In this document: positions 25,846 to 34,580 of the stretch, one piece after another | Layout: each line of letters opens with the position of its first letter | Position numbering within the stretch: the first letter of the stretch is position 1 | From: Muribaculum sp. | GTDB lineage: Bacteria; Bacteroidota; Bacteroidia; Bacteroidales; Muribaculaceae | Length of the DNA: 63,374 nucleotides | Assembly: GCA_023667055.1 (NCBI GenBank) | Contig: JAMPAV010000007.1 | Span: forward strand, 1 to 63,374 | Direction: 5' to 3' | Program-made: the position numbers and the translations under genes | The notes under the pieces: generated by a model | The model's database searches: none | The model's input: the letters and a program-made list of their open reading frames with translations, nothing else | What the model was told of the DNA's origin: nothing

Positions 25846-26436
25846 ATGGGACTGAAGACACGTGAAAAATTCATTGAGGTAGCCCGACAGCTATTCGCAA
25901 GGAAAGGTGTCGAAAACACAACAATGAACGATATCGCGTCGGCATCGGAAAAAGGAAGACGCACTATCTATACATATTTCAAGAGCAAACGAGACATCTA
26001 CAATGCAGTGATAGAACAAGAGACTGACATTGCGATGTCCCGTCTTAGGACCATAGTTGCGAAGCCAATCCCTGCAGATATAAAGTTTCAGGAATATATC
26101 GAGGCACATTTCGAGACAATGCGAGAAGTTGTATCGCGCAACGGAAGTCTTCGGGCATGGTTTTTCAGGGACGTGAGGAAAGTAGATCGGGCACGTAGAG
26201 CCGTAAGCCGTAAAGAGACCATCCTGTTGCACCAGATATTATCCGAAGGAGTGGCAGAAGGCATATTCCACATTGAAAACATCCCAAGGATGGCCATGGT
26301 GATAACAAAGACTATACAGGGGCTTGACGTGCCTTATATAAGAGAAGACATATCCGAAACCGGAGTAGATAAATATGAACTGTCGAAAATATTTTCCTCC
26401 ATTTTGCTCAACGGACTCAAGAAGCGAGAAGACTGA
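25846..26436 (+). CDS. TetR/AcrR-family transcriptional regulator
   Basis: 196 residues. The N-terminal helix-turn-helix reads KFIEVARQLFARKGVENTTM then SEKGRRTIYTYFKSKRDIY, the TetR signature. The C-terminal ligand domain has no close match that I know. It is followed 37 nt later by a FabH-like synthase, which suggests the regulator senses an acyl intermediate and controls this pair; this is inference from adjacency. The start is the ATG at 25846. Confidence 0.9.
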   Translation: MGLKTREKFIEVARQLFARKGVENTTMNDIASASEKGRRTIYTYFKSKRDIYNAVIEQETDIAMSRLRTIVAKPIPADIKFQEYIEAHFETMREVVSRNGSLRAWFFRDVRKVDRARRAVSRKETILLHQILSEGVAEGIFHIENIPRMAMVITKTIQGLDVPYIREDISETGVDKYELSKIFSSILLNGLKKRED

Positions 26437-26473
26437 ACCAATAAAGAATAATTAAGAACCAAAATATATAGCC

Positions 26474-27418
26474 ATGTATATCAATGCAATAGGACACTAC
26501 ATCCCAGCCATACGAATAACCAATGAATACTACAAAGAATTAAACGGACTTGACTCCGATTGGATTCTGCAGCGCACTGGCATTGAAACCCGCAGCCGTT
26601 GCATGGAAGATGAGAATGTAGATACGATGGCATACGAGGCAGTGGAGGATGCGCTTCCACGCCTCCCCTACTCCATAAAAGATGTGGATCTTATTGTCGC
26701 AGCCCATTATTGCGCCTACGACACGGTAGGGACCGTGGCCCACAAGGTGCAAAGAAAGTATGAGATAGCCGGAGCAAAAGCATTGTATGCATCGTCAGCA
26801 TGCAGTTCATTTGTGAACGGCCTTGAGATAATAGAGGGGTATTTTGCAATGGGAAAAGCCAAACGTGCCATATTGATATGCAGCGAGCAGAACTCTTATT
26901 ATTCTAATGACCACGATTCGAAAGCAGGGCATCTGTGGGGTGATGCAGCAGTGGCATATTTCATAAGTTCCAACAAGGAGTCAGAGGATGACATAGAGGT
27001 ATTATCGGTGTTCACAGAAGGTCTGGGACAAATCGGCAAAGGGCCTGAAGGAGTTCTTTTAAGGCCTAAAGAAGAAGGGATAATGATGCCAGATGGCAGG
27101 GATGTGTTTATGTATGCAGTCAAATATATGGACTACGCTTTGGTAAAGAATCTCGAAATGTGTGGTCTGACTAAGAATGACGTCAACTATTTCATCACAC
27201 ATCAGGCAAACATGCGAATAGTGAAACAGCTTGCAAGAATGATTGAAGTGCCTATGGACAGATTTCTCAACAATATAAGGGAACTTGGCAACACCGGAAG
27301 TGCAAGCGCAGCTCTTGTGTTGTCTCAAAACCAACAGAAACTAAAAAAAGGCGACATCATCTCATTGATGGTGTTCGGAGGAGGATATTCGTGCGCAGCC
27401 TTTACTATCAAGAAATAA
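26474..27418 (+). CDS. 3-oxoacyl-ACP synthase III-like protein
   Basis: 314-residue thiolase-fold condensing enzyme of the FabH type. The nucleophile is Cys in ASSACSSFVNG (about 112), with His in FITHQANMRI and Asn in ELGNTGSASA completing the triad. FabH starts fatty acid synthesis from acyl-CoA and malonyl-ACP. The nearby TetR regulator and the distance from other fab genes suggest a specialised priming role (for example branched chains or another acyl product) rather than the main FabH. Confidence 0.85.
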   Translation: MYINAIGHYIPAIRITNEYYKELNGLDSDWILQRTGIETRSRCMEDENVDTMAYEAVEDALPRLPYSIKDVDLIVAAHYCAYDTVGTVAHKVQRKYEIAGAKALYASSACSSFVNGLEIIEGYFAMGKAKRAILICSEQNSYYSNDHDSKAGHLWGDAAVAYFISSNKESEDDIEVLSVFTEGLGQIGKGPEGVLLRPKEEGIMMPDGRDVFMYAVKYMDYALVKNLEMCGLTKNDVNYFITHQANMRIVKQLARMIEVPMDRFLNNIRELGNTGSASAALVLSQNQQKLKKGDIISLMVFGGGYSCAAFTIKK

Positions 27419-27488
27419 ATTTATCATTGAAATTCAGGCCGATATAAAGCATCATTATTTTTGTTAACAAAATTTAACCAAAAAAGAC

Positions 27489-27519
27489 TTGACAAAAGGT
27501 CAAAAATGTTGTAATTTTG
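27489..27519 (+). promoter_or_regulatory. Promoter of the initiator tRNA gene
   Basis: TTG (27489-27491), 20-nt spacer, TAATTTTG (27512-27519), 15 nt before the mature 5' end. Confidence 0.7.
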
Positions 27520-27534
27520 CACACGTAATCACAA

Positions 27535-27609
<75 letters not shown>

Positions 27610-27611
27610 AC

Positions 27612-27643
27612 AAAGGCTGACCTAACAAAGGTTAGCCTTTTTT
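27612..27643 (+). terminator. Terminator of the tRNA transcript
   Basis: 12-bp stem AAAGGCTGACCT with one G-U pair, 5-nt loop and a T6 tract, directly after the tRNA CCA. Confidence 0.9.
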
Positions 27644-27690
27644 AATAATCCGGAATAACAACTACAAGACGGTTGGACCAGACAATCATT

Positions 27691-29016
27691 ATGAGAGAGA
27701 AAGAATTTCTGCCGCTTCTGAAAAAGTTAGGCATATCAGAGATAAATGAAATGCAGAGGAAAGCAATGTCGTCTGCAACAGAAAGCAAAGAAATAATATT
27801 GGTGTCACCGACAGGTTCCGGAAAGACAGTGGCATTCACATTGCCAATGCTCAAATGGCTTAACCCTGCAGCCGGAAGAGTGCAATGCATCATAATCGCA
27901 CCTTCGAGAGAGCTCGTGATACAGATAGCGGGCGTGGTCAGGGAACTGGCAACCGGATATAAGGTGTCATCATTGTATGGTGGGCATAATGTGGAAGATG
28001 AAGTCAACACCCTAAGTGTCACTCCGGATATCATTGTAGCGACTCCGGGACGATTGCTTGACCATCTTAAGCGCGGCAACGTGGATCCGGCCTCCAACCG
28101 TATTCTTATACTTGATGAATATGACAAATCGTTAGAATTGGGATTTGAGGATGACATGAGGAAGATATTCAACAGACTAAAAAACACAAGCCGATTCATA
28201 CTTACATCCGCCACAAGAAGCACCATCCTGCCATCCTTTCTGAAACTTGACAACCCGATAGAAATAGATTTCTCGAAAGACTTGAGCAATGTGCGCGAGA
28301 GAATGAAAATCTACCGTGTGCTGACAGAAAAAGACAAACTTGAGTCTCTACTACAATTGCTAAAAAGCATAACGACAGGCGACATTCCTGAAAAGACCAT
28401 AGTTTTTGTGAATTACAGAGAAAGCGCGATAAGAGTATCCGAGTTTCTTAAGAAACATCGAGTGGCATACGCTCTATACCATGGTGAGCTTGACCAGTAT
28501 CAAAGGGAGGACGCAATATCCATGTTCAACAATGGGTCTGCTCCCATTCTTGTGGCTACAGACCTTGCATCGCGCGGACTGGACATTCAGGGAATAAACA
28601 ACATCATCCATTATCATCAACCTCCGACAGAGGAAACCTATACCCACAGGAACGGACGCACGGCACGCGTCGATGCCTCGGGAGACATATATATTCTTAC
28701 AGGTCCGGAAGAGGAAGTAAGACCCTACATAAACGTAGATGGCACATACAAAATCGACAAAGAAGCTGAATCCAGACTTATTAGCGACAAGGCTACAATA
28801 CGAATAAGCGCCGGAAGAAAAGAGAAACTGTCCAAGGGCGACATTGTGGGATTTCTATGTAAAGAAGGTAATCTTGAAGCATCAGAAATAGGCAACATAA
28901 CATTATCAGACCATCATGCCCTTGTGGCTGTCCCCTCAGATAAAGCCTCAGAACTCATACAAAGACTTGCGTCGAGCAAAATAAAGGGGACAAAACGGAA
29001 ACTTCTATTGCTTTAG
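27691..29016 (+). CDS. DEAD-box-like ATP-dependent RNA helicase
   Basis: About 441 residues from the ATG at 27691 (an in-frame TTG at 27673 is less likely). Motif Q-like FLPLLKKLGISEINEMQ, motif I SPTGSGKT, Ia APSRELV, Ib TPGRLLDHL, II DEYD, III SATRS, VI HRNGRTAR. Two motifs deviate from the DEAD/HRIGRTGR consensus, a variation found in a Bacteroidetes subgroup. It likely remodels RNA in the cytoplasm; the target is unknown. The C-terminal 80 residues form a small extra domain (ISAGRKEKLSKGDIVGFLC) resembling the DbpA RNA-binding domain. Confidence 0.9.
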   Translation: MREKEFLPLLKKLGISEINEMQRKAMSSATESKEIILVSPTGSGKTVAFTLPMLKWLNPAAGRVQCIIIAPSRELVIQIAGVVRELATGYKVSSLYGGHNVEDEVNTLSVTPDIIVATPGRLLDHLKRGNVDPASNRILILDEYDKSLELGFEDDMRKIFNRLKNTSRFILTSATRSTILPSFLKLDNPIEIDFSKDLSNVRERMKIYRVLTEKDKLESLLQLLKSITTGDIPEKTIVFVNYRESAIRVSEFLKKHRVAYALYHGELDQYQREDAISMFNNGSAPILVATDLASRGLDIQGINNIIHYHQPPTEETYTHRNGRTARVDASGDIYILTGPEEEVRPYINVDGTYKIDKEAESRLISDKATIRISAGRKEKLSKGDIVGFLCKEGNLEASEIGNITLSDHHALVAVPSDKASELIQRLASSKIKGTKRKLLLL

Positions 29017-29055
29017 GAAAACAACATTGATATTCATAAAGGCAAATATGGGGCT

Positions 29056-30000
29056 CTAAAGCAAAATTGAATGCATGCCCATGGTGCGACGAAGATTCAA
29101 TTCTACGAAAGGTCTTATACTTCCATTATTTTCGACTATCATGTCAACTCCCAACGGACCCGAATATCCTCTGAGAACTTTGCACAAAGCGCTACGCTGC
29201 AGGCAGATCACGTCATTTAGATCAATGGAGGAAATCTTATTGAAGAGAGACGTAAGTTCTGATTGAGGACGCAACTCATTTGAAATATATTTGCCACGGT
29301 TGGATGTGTTGAAACAAGAAAGGCCGAGGAAGGTGGCATTCATACCATCAAGCATCCATTCTGTGGCAAAATCCGCAAGTTTGTTGGCCGCTGTCTCAGC
29401 AAGCACACTCCCTTGTCGCCGTATAATACCATGGCACCATTGCAGAATCTGCCTTTCATTCATGTCGGCTGCAGTATTAATCACCCCTCTCCCACTCGAA
29501 CTCCAAGGGGCTTTCATCCAGCAGCGAGGATGAAGTTGACAAAATGCCATACATTCATCCTCCCTGTCAAGTTCGACAGGGACATCTACACAGAGACCAG
29601 CACTTACCATCATATTCCACTGATGATTTAAAGTTATAGTGGTGCGTCTGTGAGCCAAACACCTGATTCTATCAATGTATTCCATGGATGGCAGTCTATC
29701 TTCCGGGACCCCATGATCTTTAAGTCTGCGCACAAGGGCATGATTCCAACCCCATGGTTCGATACTTATATCGGGGAATTCCATAAAGAGTTTTCCAAGC
29801 ATCGACCAATCGACCAAATAAAAATCCGAACCAAGGCAATCGGCATCATCGACAAGTATGATATCCCCTTGAAGAGCCCATTTTTCAGGGAGCAACTGGT
29901 TTGCGCGCCTGAAATTCTCCACCACAGCCGGAGGGGTATAAAAAGACGCCCCCGAAGCGAGGGCGTATTCAGTTTCCGGATTAAACAGGAGCAATCTCAT
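29056..30000 (-). CDS. ATP-grasp-like protein of unknown function
   Basis: 314 residues. The central KAPWSSSGRGV and the C-terminal GVDMIVENNG and FVELNLRRTMG are reminiscent of ATP-grasp ligases (phosphate loop and Mg2+-binding Glu/Asn). The N-terminus MRLLLFNPETEYALASG is a Bacteroidetes-specific opening that I recognise only as a hypothetical family. The start codon shares one base with the rpoZ stop (TGATG), so it is co-transcribed with bamD and rpoZ. Substrate unknown. Confidence 0.7.
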   Translation of the reverse strand: MRLLLFNPETEYALASGASFYTPPAVVENFRRANQLLPEKWALQGDIILVDDADCLGSDFYLVDWSMLGKLFMEFPDISIEPWGWNHALVRRLKDHGVPEDRLPSMEYIDRIRCLAHRRTTITLNHQWNMMVSAGLCVDVPVELDREDECMAFCQLHPRCWMKAPWSSSGRGVINTAADMNERQILQWCHGIIRRQGSVLAETAANKLADFATEWMLDGMNATFLGLSCFNTSNRGKYISNELRPQSELTSLFNKISSIDLNDVICLQRSALCKVLRGYSGPLGVDMIVENNGSIRPFVELNLRRTMGMHSILL

Positions 30001-30335
30001 CAGTCGTTCAGTTTCTCACGTTCCTTAAGCGGATTTGAGAAATAAAGTTTATGTTCGAGATATTCCTGAGTTGCTATCAGAGTTGGCTTTGGAAGTTTTT
30101 CGTAGAAACGTGAGATTTCGATTTGCTCACGATTTTCTGACACTTCTTCAAGATTATCAGTAGAAGCGAAGTCGGCCAGTTTTTTCTCGAGTTCTTTTTT
30201 GAGTTCGACAGCAATTTGGTTGGCACGTTTACCGATGATGCATACAGTCTCATATACATTACCGGTCTGTTCGGCCATCGCGATCATGTCGCGGGTCACA
30301 GTGGTGAGAGGTGCATTAGTCTTCTTGTAGTCCAT
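30000..30335 (-). CDS. rpoZ: RNA polymerase omega subunit (Rpb6-like)
   Basis: 111 residues from the ATG at 30335. It has the Bacteroidetes omega/Rpb6 pattern: TGNVYETVCIIGKRANQIA contains the conserved basic ANQIA helix that wraps the beta-prime tail. The following KKELEKKLADFAS and the C-terminal EYLEHKLYFSNP are typical of the phylum's version next to bamD. The upstream TTG at 30344 is in frame but less likely as start. It lies between bamD and the ATP-grasp gene. Confidence 0.8.
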   Translation of the reverse strand: MDYKKTNAPLTTVTRDMIAMAEQTGNVYETVCIIGKRANQIAVELKKELEKKLADFASTDNLEEVSENREQIEISRFYEKLPKPTLIATQEYLEHKLYFSNPLKEREKLND

Positions 30336-30387
30336 AATATGCAATTATGATTTACGTATGATTTTGAGATTAGATACAATAAAAAGG

Positions 30388-31200
30388 TCATTCACTCACA
30401 TGGCGTGATGCTATATTGAAAATGGATTGAGCCTCTTCGAGGTTTTTCGATTCAGGATAAGCATTTATGAATGAATAATATTCGTCGATAACATCACGAT
30501 ACCTGTCCTCACTTTTTTCGGCAACAGAATTTTTTGCTTCCTGATATTTTGATTTCAGGATAAGGAGATCAAAATCCTCGCGATATTTAGAATACGGGTA
30601 GTCTTTGAGAGCATTTTTGGCTGTTATTATACATGACTCATAGTTGTTACCGAGGAAAAAGCCGAGATTGTAGTAAAGCTGTGCATTCTGCAACTGCTTC
30701 AATGTGAGTTTATCCTGCATTTCAAAAATTGCATTTTTTGCAATTCCGGCCTTGTCGCTATTAGGGAAATAGTCGAGAAAGGCTCCCAATTCCTCAATAG
30801 CCTTAACAGTAAATGTCTGGTCAAGCTGAGGATCAGGGGAATCAAGATAATATCCATATCCCGAATAGAATCTCGCCAATTCGGCGTATTTGCCACGGGG
30901 ATATCTCTGATAATAATTTTTGAAATATACAGCCGAATTGAGATAATCCTTATTTTCAAAATAAGACATAGCCAAGATAAATGTGGCATCCTCGCCATTT
31001 TCAGTGCCGCGCATAGGCGACTGCAGATCCTGAAGAAGAGTTATGGCCTGCATAAACTTACGCTGCTCATACGCTTTCTTGGCATATTCAAATTTATACA
31101 TCATATCAGTGCTTTTCAGCACCTTATTATATTCGCCGCAAGATGAAAGGCAAACAATCATCAAGCACATACAAACAAATATCTTCGATAGCTTTCTCAT
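30388..31200 (-). CDS. bamD: Outer membrane assembly lipoprotein BamD
   Basis: TPR lipoprotein of the BAM complex that inserts outer-membrane barrels. From the ATG at 31200 the product is 270 residues, with signal MRKLSKIFVCMCLMIVCLSSC and the lipid-anchored cysteine at about residue 21. Five TPR-like helical pairs follow (for example YEQRKFMQAITLLQDL, YLNSAVYFKNYYQRYPRG, KAIEELGAFLDYFPNS). Earlier in-frame starts up to 31251 would put 17 residues before the signal peptide and are rejected. Downstream come rpoZ and an ATP-grasp gene. Confidence 0.93.
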   Translation of the reverse strand: MRKLSKIFVCMCLMIVCLSSCGEYNKVLKSTDMMYKFEYAKKAYEQRKFMQAITLLQDLQSPMRGTENGEDATFILAMSYFENKDYLNSAVYFKNYYQRYPRGKYAELARFYSGYGYYLDSPDPQLDQTFTVKAIEELGAFLDYFPNSDKAGIAKNAIFEMQDKLTLKQLQNAQLYYNLGFFLGNNYESCIITAKNALKDYPYSKYREDFDLLILKSKYQEAKNSVAEKSEDRYRDVIDEYYSFINAYPESKNLEEAQSIFNIASRHVSE

Positions 31201-31252
31201 TAAAATCATAAGATCAACGGACACAAGATTTTCATTTCGCGCAATTAACACG

Positions 31253-31312
31253 CAAAATTAATAAAAAAAATTGGAATATGAGCGATTTTTCCATAAAAAA
31301 TTATTAATTTTG
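31253..31312. promoter_or_regulatory. Divergent -7 boxes between bamD and the PASTA gene
   Basis: TAATTTTG on the minus strand at 31260-31253 and on the plus strand at 31305-31312. Neither has a convincing TTG at the right distance, so only the -7 elements are supported. Confidence 0.4.
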
Positions 31313-31341
31313 AAGTCGATTTCACAAATATCAGCAAAAAG

Positions 31342-32064
31342 ATGAAGGAAAAAGGATTCATATCAAAGCATCCGGTGCTTGCCAACGTGATAATAATCAT
31401 ACTTGTAGCTCTCGCAGGTGTAGGAATTGTATATTTTTCATTCGCCATATTCACACATCATGGCGAGAGCAAGACTGTGCCCGGAGTGGAGGGGATGTCA
31501 TACACACAAGCCATAGAAATTCTTCACGACAAGGGATTCAAGGTAGATATCCGCGACTCACTTTATAAGGAAGATGAAAAACCAGGCTATGTAATTGAAC
31601 AATTTCCGAAAGTAAATTCCGTGGTTAAGCCGGGACGAAAGATATTCCTCTACATAAATGCAGTGCATCCAAAGGAAGTTATCATTGATGAAGACAACAA
31701 TCCGAGGGAAGATGCACTCAAATCGACATCATTCCGTCAGGGTAAAGCCAGACTTGAAGAACTGGGCTTTAAAAACATCAGGGTAATTAAAATTTTAGGC
31801 GAAAACGACTGCATATCTAAAATATATGCCAATGGTCAAGTTGTCAAGAAGATGCAAAAAACCCCCATCAACGCGAAGATTGTGATGGAAGTATTCGATG
31901 GAAACCTTGATGCAGTAAGAGACTCAATCAGCATGGACCTTGACCCGGGCTATAACCTGGCACCAAGCGAGCCAATCGAGGACAATGACGACAACAGCGA
32001 GACATATCCTGTAGAGGAGACAGAGCAATCTTCAGAATCTCAATCTAACGAATATTATTGGTGA
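31342..32064 (+). CDS. PASTA-domain membrane protein
   Basis: 240 residues: short cytoplasmic start, one membrane helix (about 13-36), then two PASTA-like repeats (KTVPGVEGMSYTQAIEILHDKGFKV from about residue 46; the second begins near DALKSTSFRQGKARLEELGF) and an acidic tail. PASTA domains bind peptidoglycan or its precursors, so a cell-wall role outside the inner membrane is likely. There is no kinase or PBP domain. It is followed 4 nt later by rluD, an arrangement frequent in Bacteroidales. Confidence 0.85.
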   Translation: MKEKGFISKHPVLANVIIIILVALAGVGIVYFSFAIFTHHGESKTVPGVEGMSYTQAIEILHDKGFKVDIRDSLYKEDEKPGYVIEQFPKVNSVVKPGRKIFLYINAVHPKEVIIDEDNNPREDALKSTSFRQGKARLEELGFKNIRVIKILGENDCISKIYANGQVVKKMQKTPINAKIVMEVFDGNLDAVRDSISMDLDPGYNLAPSEPIEDNDDNSETYPVEETEQSSESQSNEYYW

Positions 32065-32068
32065 CAAG

Positions 32069-33169
32069 ATGGAAGAATACTTTTCTGAAGAACTTTTCGA
32101 AAACCAGTTGCCGGAAACGGAAACATATTCTGAAGACCAGGTGCAAGAACCGACATACGTCACCGAAGACGGACGTGAACTTTATGAGCATTTCCGATTT
32201 GAGGCCGATAAAGGACAGCAATTGCTGAGAGTAGATAAATTCCTCGTTGACAGGATGACAAAGACTTCCCGCAACCGTATCCAGCAGGCTGCCGATGCCG
32301 GATGTATCATTGTCAACGGGAAGGCTGTCAAATCCAGTTATAAAGTGAAACCACTCGATGTGGTGAGCATAGTGATGGACCGTCCGCGCTACGAGTTTGA
32401 AATCATTCCCCAGGACATTCCTCTTGACGTGGTTTACGAAGACTCTGATGTGATGGTAGTCAACAAACCTGCCGGTCTTGTGGTGCATCCGGGACACGGC
32501 AACTATTCCGGCACTCTCGTCAACGCCCTCGCCTACTATTTCCGCGATAATGAAAACTACGATGTCAACGACCCAAGGCTCGGACTTGTTCACCGCATTG
32601 ACAAAGACACAAGCGGACTCCTTGTCATCGCAAAAACACCGGAGGCAAAGACTGACCTTGGACTTCAATTCTTCAACAAAACCACGCGACGTGAATATGT
32701 GGCCATTGTGTGGGGTGACTTCGATGAAGATGAGGGTACTATCGTGGGCAACATAGCAAGAAACCCCCGCAACAAACTACAAATGGCAGTGTTCTCCGAC
32801 CCTAACATTGGGAAACATGCAGTGACCCATTACAAAGTCATAGAACGCTTCGGATACGTCACAGCCGTGAAATGTGTCCTTGAGACAGGACGCACACACC
32901 AGATAAGAGTGCACATGCTGTCAAAGGGACATCCCCTCTTTAACGATTCAAGATATGGAGGAGACAAGATATTGAAAGGCACCACATTTGCCAAATACCG
33001 TCAGTTTGTGGAAAACTGTTTCCTGACATGTCCCAGACAGGCTCTTCATGCACGCACTTTAGGATTCAGGCATCCACGCACCGGCCAACAGATGGACTTC
33101 GAATGCCCGATTCCGGAAGATATGACCACGCTACTTGACAAATGGAGAAAATACAGAAAAGAAAACTAA
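32069..33169 (+). CDS. rluD: 23S rRNA pseudouridine synthase RluD
   Basis: 366 residues with an acidic N-terminal extension (about 1-45), an S4 RNA-binding domain (LRVDKFLVDRMTKTSRNRIQ), and the catalytic domain with HRIDKDTSGLLVIAKT and LETGRTHQIRVHM. RluD makes the pseudouridines of helix 69 in 23S rRNA. The S4 domain and length distinguish it from the shorter homologue at 25087. It is in an apparent operon with the PASTA gene, maf and the DUF2520 gene. Confidence 0.93.
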   Translation: MEEYFSEELFENQLPETETYSEDQVQEPTYVTEDGRELYEHFRFEADKGQQLLRVDKFLVDRMTKTSRNRIQQAADAGCIIVNGKAVKSSYKVKPLDVVSIVMDRPRYEFEIIPQDIPLDVVYEDSDVMVVNKPAGLVVHPGHGNYSGTLVNALAYYFRDNENYDVNDPRLGLVHRIDKDTSGLLVIAKTPEAKTDLGLQFFNKTTRREYVAIVWGDFDEDEGTIVGNIARNPRNKLQMAVFSDPNIGKHAVTHYKVIERFGYVTAVKCVLETGRTHQIRVHMLSKGHPLFNDSRYGGDKILKGTTFAKYRQFVENCFLTCPRQALHARTLGFRHPRTGQQMDFECPIPEDMTTLLDKWRKYRKEN

Positions 33170-33175
33170 GAAAAT

Positions 33176-33757
33176 ATGCTTGACAACATAAAAAAATTCG
33201 ATGTCATATTGGCGAGCAAATCGCCAAGGAGGAAAGAACTTCTGGAAATGCTTGACATTCCATTCTCTATCTTCACAAAAGATGGAATAGACGAGACCTA
33301 CCCCACAGAACTACCGGCTGAAGAGGTGGCTGAATATCTTTCGAAGCTAAAGGGAAAAGCCTATTCGGAAGATATCACCGACAATCAGATGGTCATCACA
33401 GCAGATACAGTGGTGATACTTGATGGGAAAATATATGGAAAACCGGCAGACGAAGATGAAGCCATCGGCATGCTGATGCAGCTGCAAGGAAAAACCCACA
33501 CAGTAGCCACCGGAGTGACCATAGCCACAAAAGACAGACTCACAAGTTTCTCCACTTATACAGGAGTCACCTTTGCTGCAATAAGCCGAGAGGAAGCGGA
33601 ATATTATGTTAAGAAATACAAACCGCTTGATAAAGCCGGAGCATACGGAATTCAGGAATGGATTGGATGTGCGGCGGTGGCAAAAATCGATGGCAGTTAT
33701 TATAATGTAATGGGGCTTCCCGTGCATCAACTTTACAAGACTCTAAAAGAATTTTGA
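33176..33757 (+). CDS. maf: Maf-like nucleotide pyrophosphatase
   Basis: 193-residue Maf/YhdE house-cleaning pyrophosphatase hydrolysing dTTP, UTP or modified nucleotides. Motifs ASKSPRRKELL (about 12-22), ITADTVV (about 70) with the catalytic aspartate, GKPADEDEA, and YGIQEWIG are typical. It starts 7 nt after rluD, and the next gene starts 8 nt after its stop. Confidence 0.93.
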   Translation: MLDNIKKFDVILASKSPRRKELLEMLDIPFSIFTKDGIDETYPTELPAEEVAEYLSKLKGKAYSEDITDNQMVITADTVVILDGKIYGKPADEDEAIGMLMQLQGKTHTVATGVTIATKDRLTSFSTYTGVTFAAISREEAEYYVKKYKPLDKAGAYGIQEWIGCAAVAKIDGSYYNVMGLPVHQLYKTLKEF

Positions 33758-33764
33758 AGCGACA

Positions 33765-34469
33765 ATGAAAATTCAGGTCATTGGAAGAGGAAACGTGGGT
33801 ACGCAATTCTCACGAATTTTTGGGGTGGATGCCATTCCTTCACGCACACTTGAAGGGCTGACGGATGACGCCGATTTATATATAATATCTGTAAGCGATT
33901 CTGCTGTAGAAGAAGTCGCAGGTAAATTGCCAAAGGTTAAAGGAATTGTGGTTCACACCACAGGCAGCGTCCCGATGTCCGCACTCAAAAATGTGGAGTG
34001 TAAAGGCTACGGTGTAGTTTATCCATTTCAGACGATAAGCAAGCAACGTCCACTTGATGCCGAGGAAATACCGCTACTGCTGGAAGCGAGCGACACAGCC
34101 ACTTCAGATTTTCTTGTCAACACAGCACACGAATATGGATTTGATAAAATCCAAATGGCCGACAGCAAAAAGAGAGGTATCGTGCACCTGACAGGCACTT
34201 TTGCATGCAACTTCACCAATGCCATGATAGCAATAAGTCAGAAAATTCTCAGCGAAACAGGAATAGATGCCGCAATTGTCAATCCCCTCATAGCAGAGAC
34301 ATTTGAAAAAATCAAGAAAATACCTGCAAAAGAAGCCCAGACCGGTCCGGCCATAAGAAAAGACAGTCACACTTTGGAGAAGCACATTGCATTGCTCAAT
34401 CAAATAGGGATGAGAAAAGAATCACACTTATATGCGAACATTTCCGAATATATTGCAAATAATTCATAA
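33765..34469 (+). CDS. Rossmann-like DUF2520 protein
   Basis: 234 residues. The N-terminal Rossmann fold opens with IQVIGRGNVGTQFSRIF, contains IISVSDSAVEEVA and VVHTTGSVPMSAL, and resembles NADP-dependent 3-hydroxyacid or F420-type oxidoreductases. The helical C-terminal half (HLTGTFACNFTNAMIA) is DUF2520. The physiological reaction is unknown. Association with maf is common in Bacteroidales. Tight spacing indicates one transcript with rluD and maf. Confidence 0.85.
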   Translation: MKIQVIGRGNVGTQFSRIFGVDAIPSRTLEGLTDDADLYIISVSDSAVEEVAGKLPKVKGIVVHTTGSVPMSALKNVECKGYGVVYPFQTISKQRPLDAEEIPLLLEASDTATSDFLVNTAHEYGFDKIQMADSKKRGIVHLTGTFACNFTNAMIAISQKILSETGIDAAIVNPLIAETFEKIKKIPAKEAQTGPAIRKDSHTLEKHIALLNQIGMRKESHLYANISEYIANNS

Positions 34470-34509
34470 ATTTTCATATTCAGAATTTTTCTTTTATAGA
34501 AATAAGCGT

Positions 34510-34517
34510 TATCTTTG
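34510..34517 (+). promoter_or_regulatory. -7 box for the ROK kinase gene
   Basis: TATCTTTG, with only a T-rich -33 region near 34486. Transcription would start near 34524, which excludes the in-frame ATG at 34521 as the start codon. Confidence 0.5.
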
Positions 34518-34580
34518 TAGGTGAAAGCCAAAGACAGGCATTTTCGGCGGCTAATGAATAACTCAAAAATTAAATATGCA

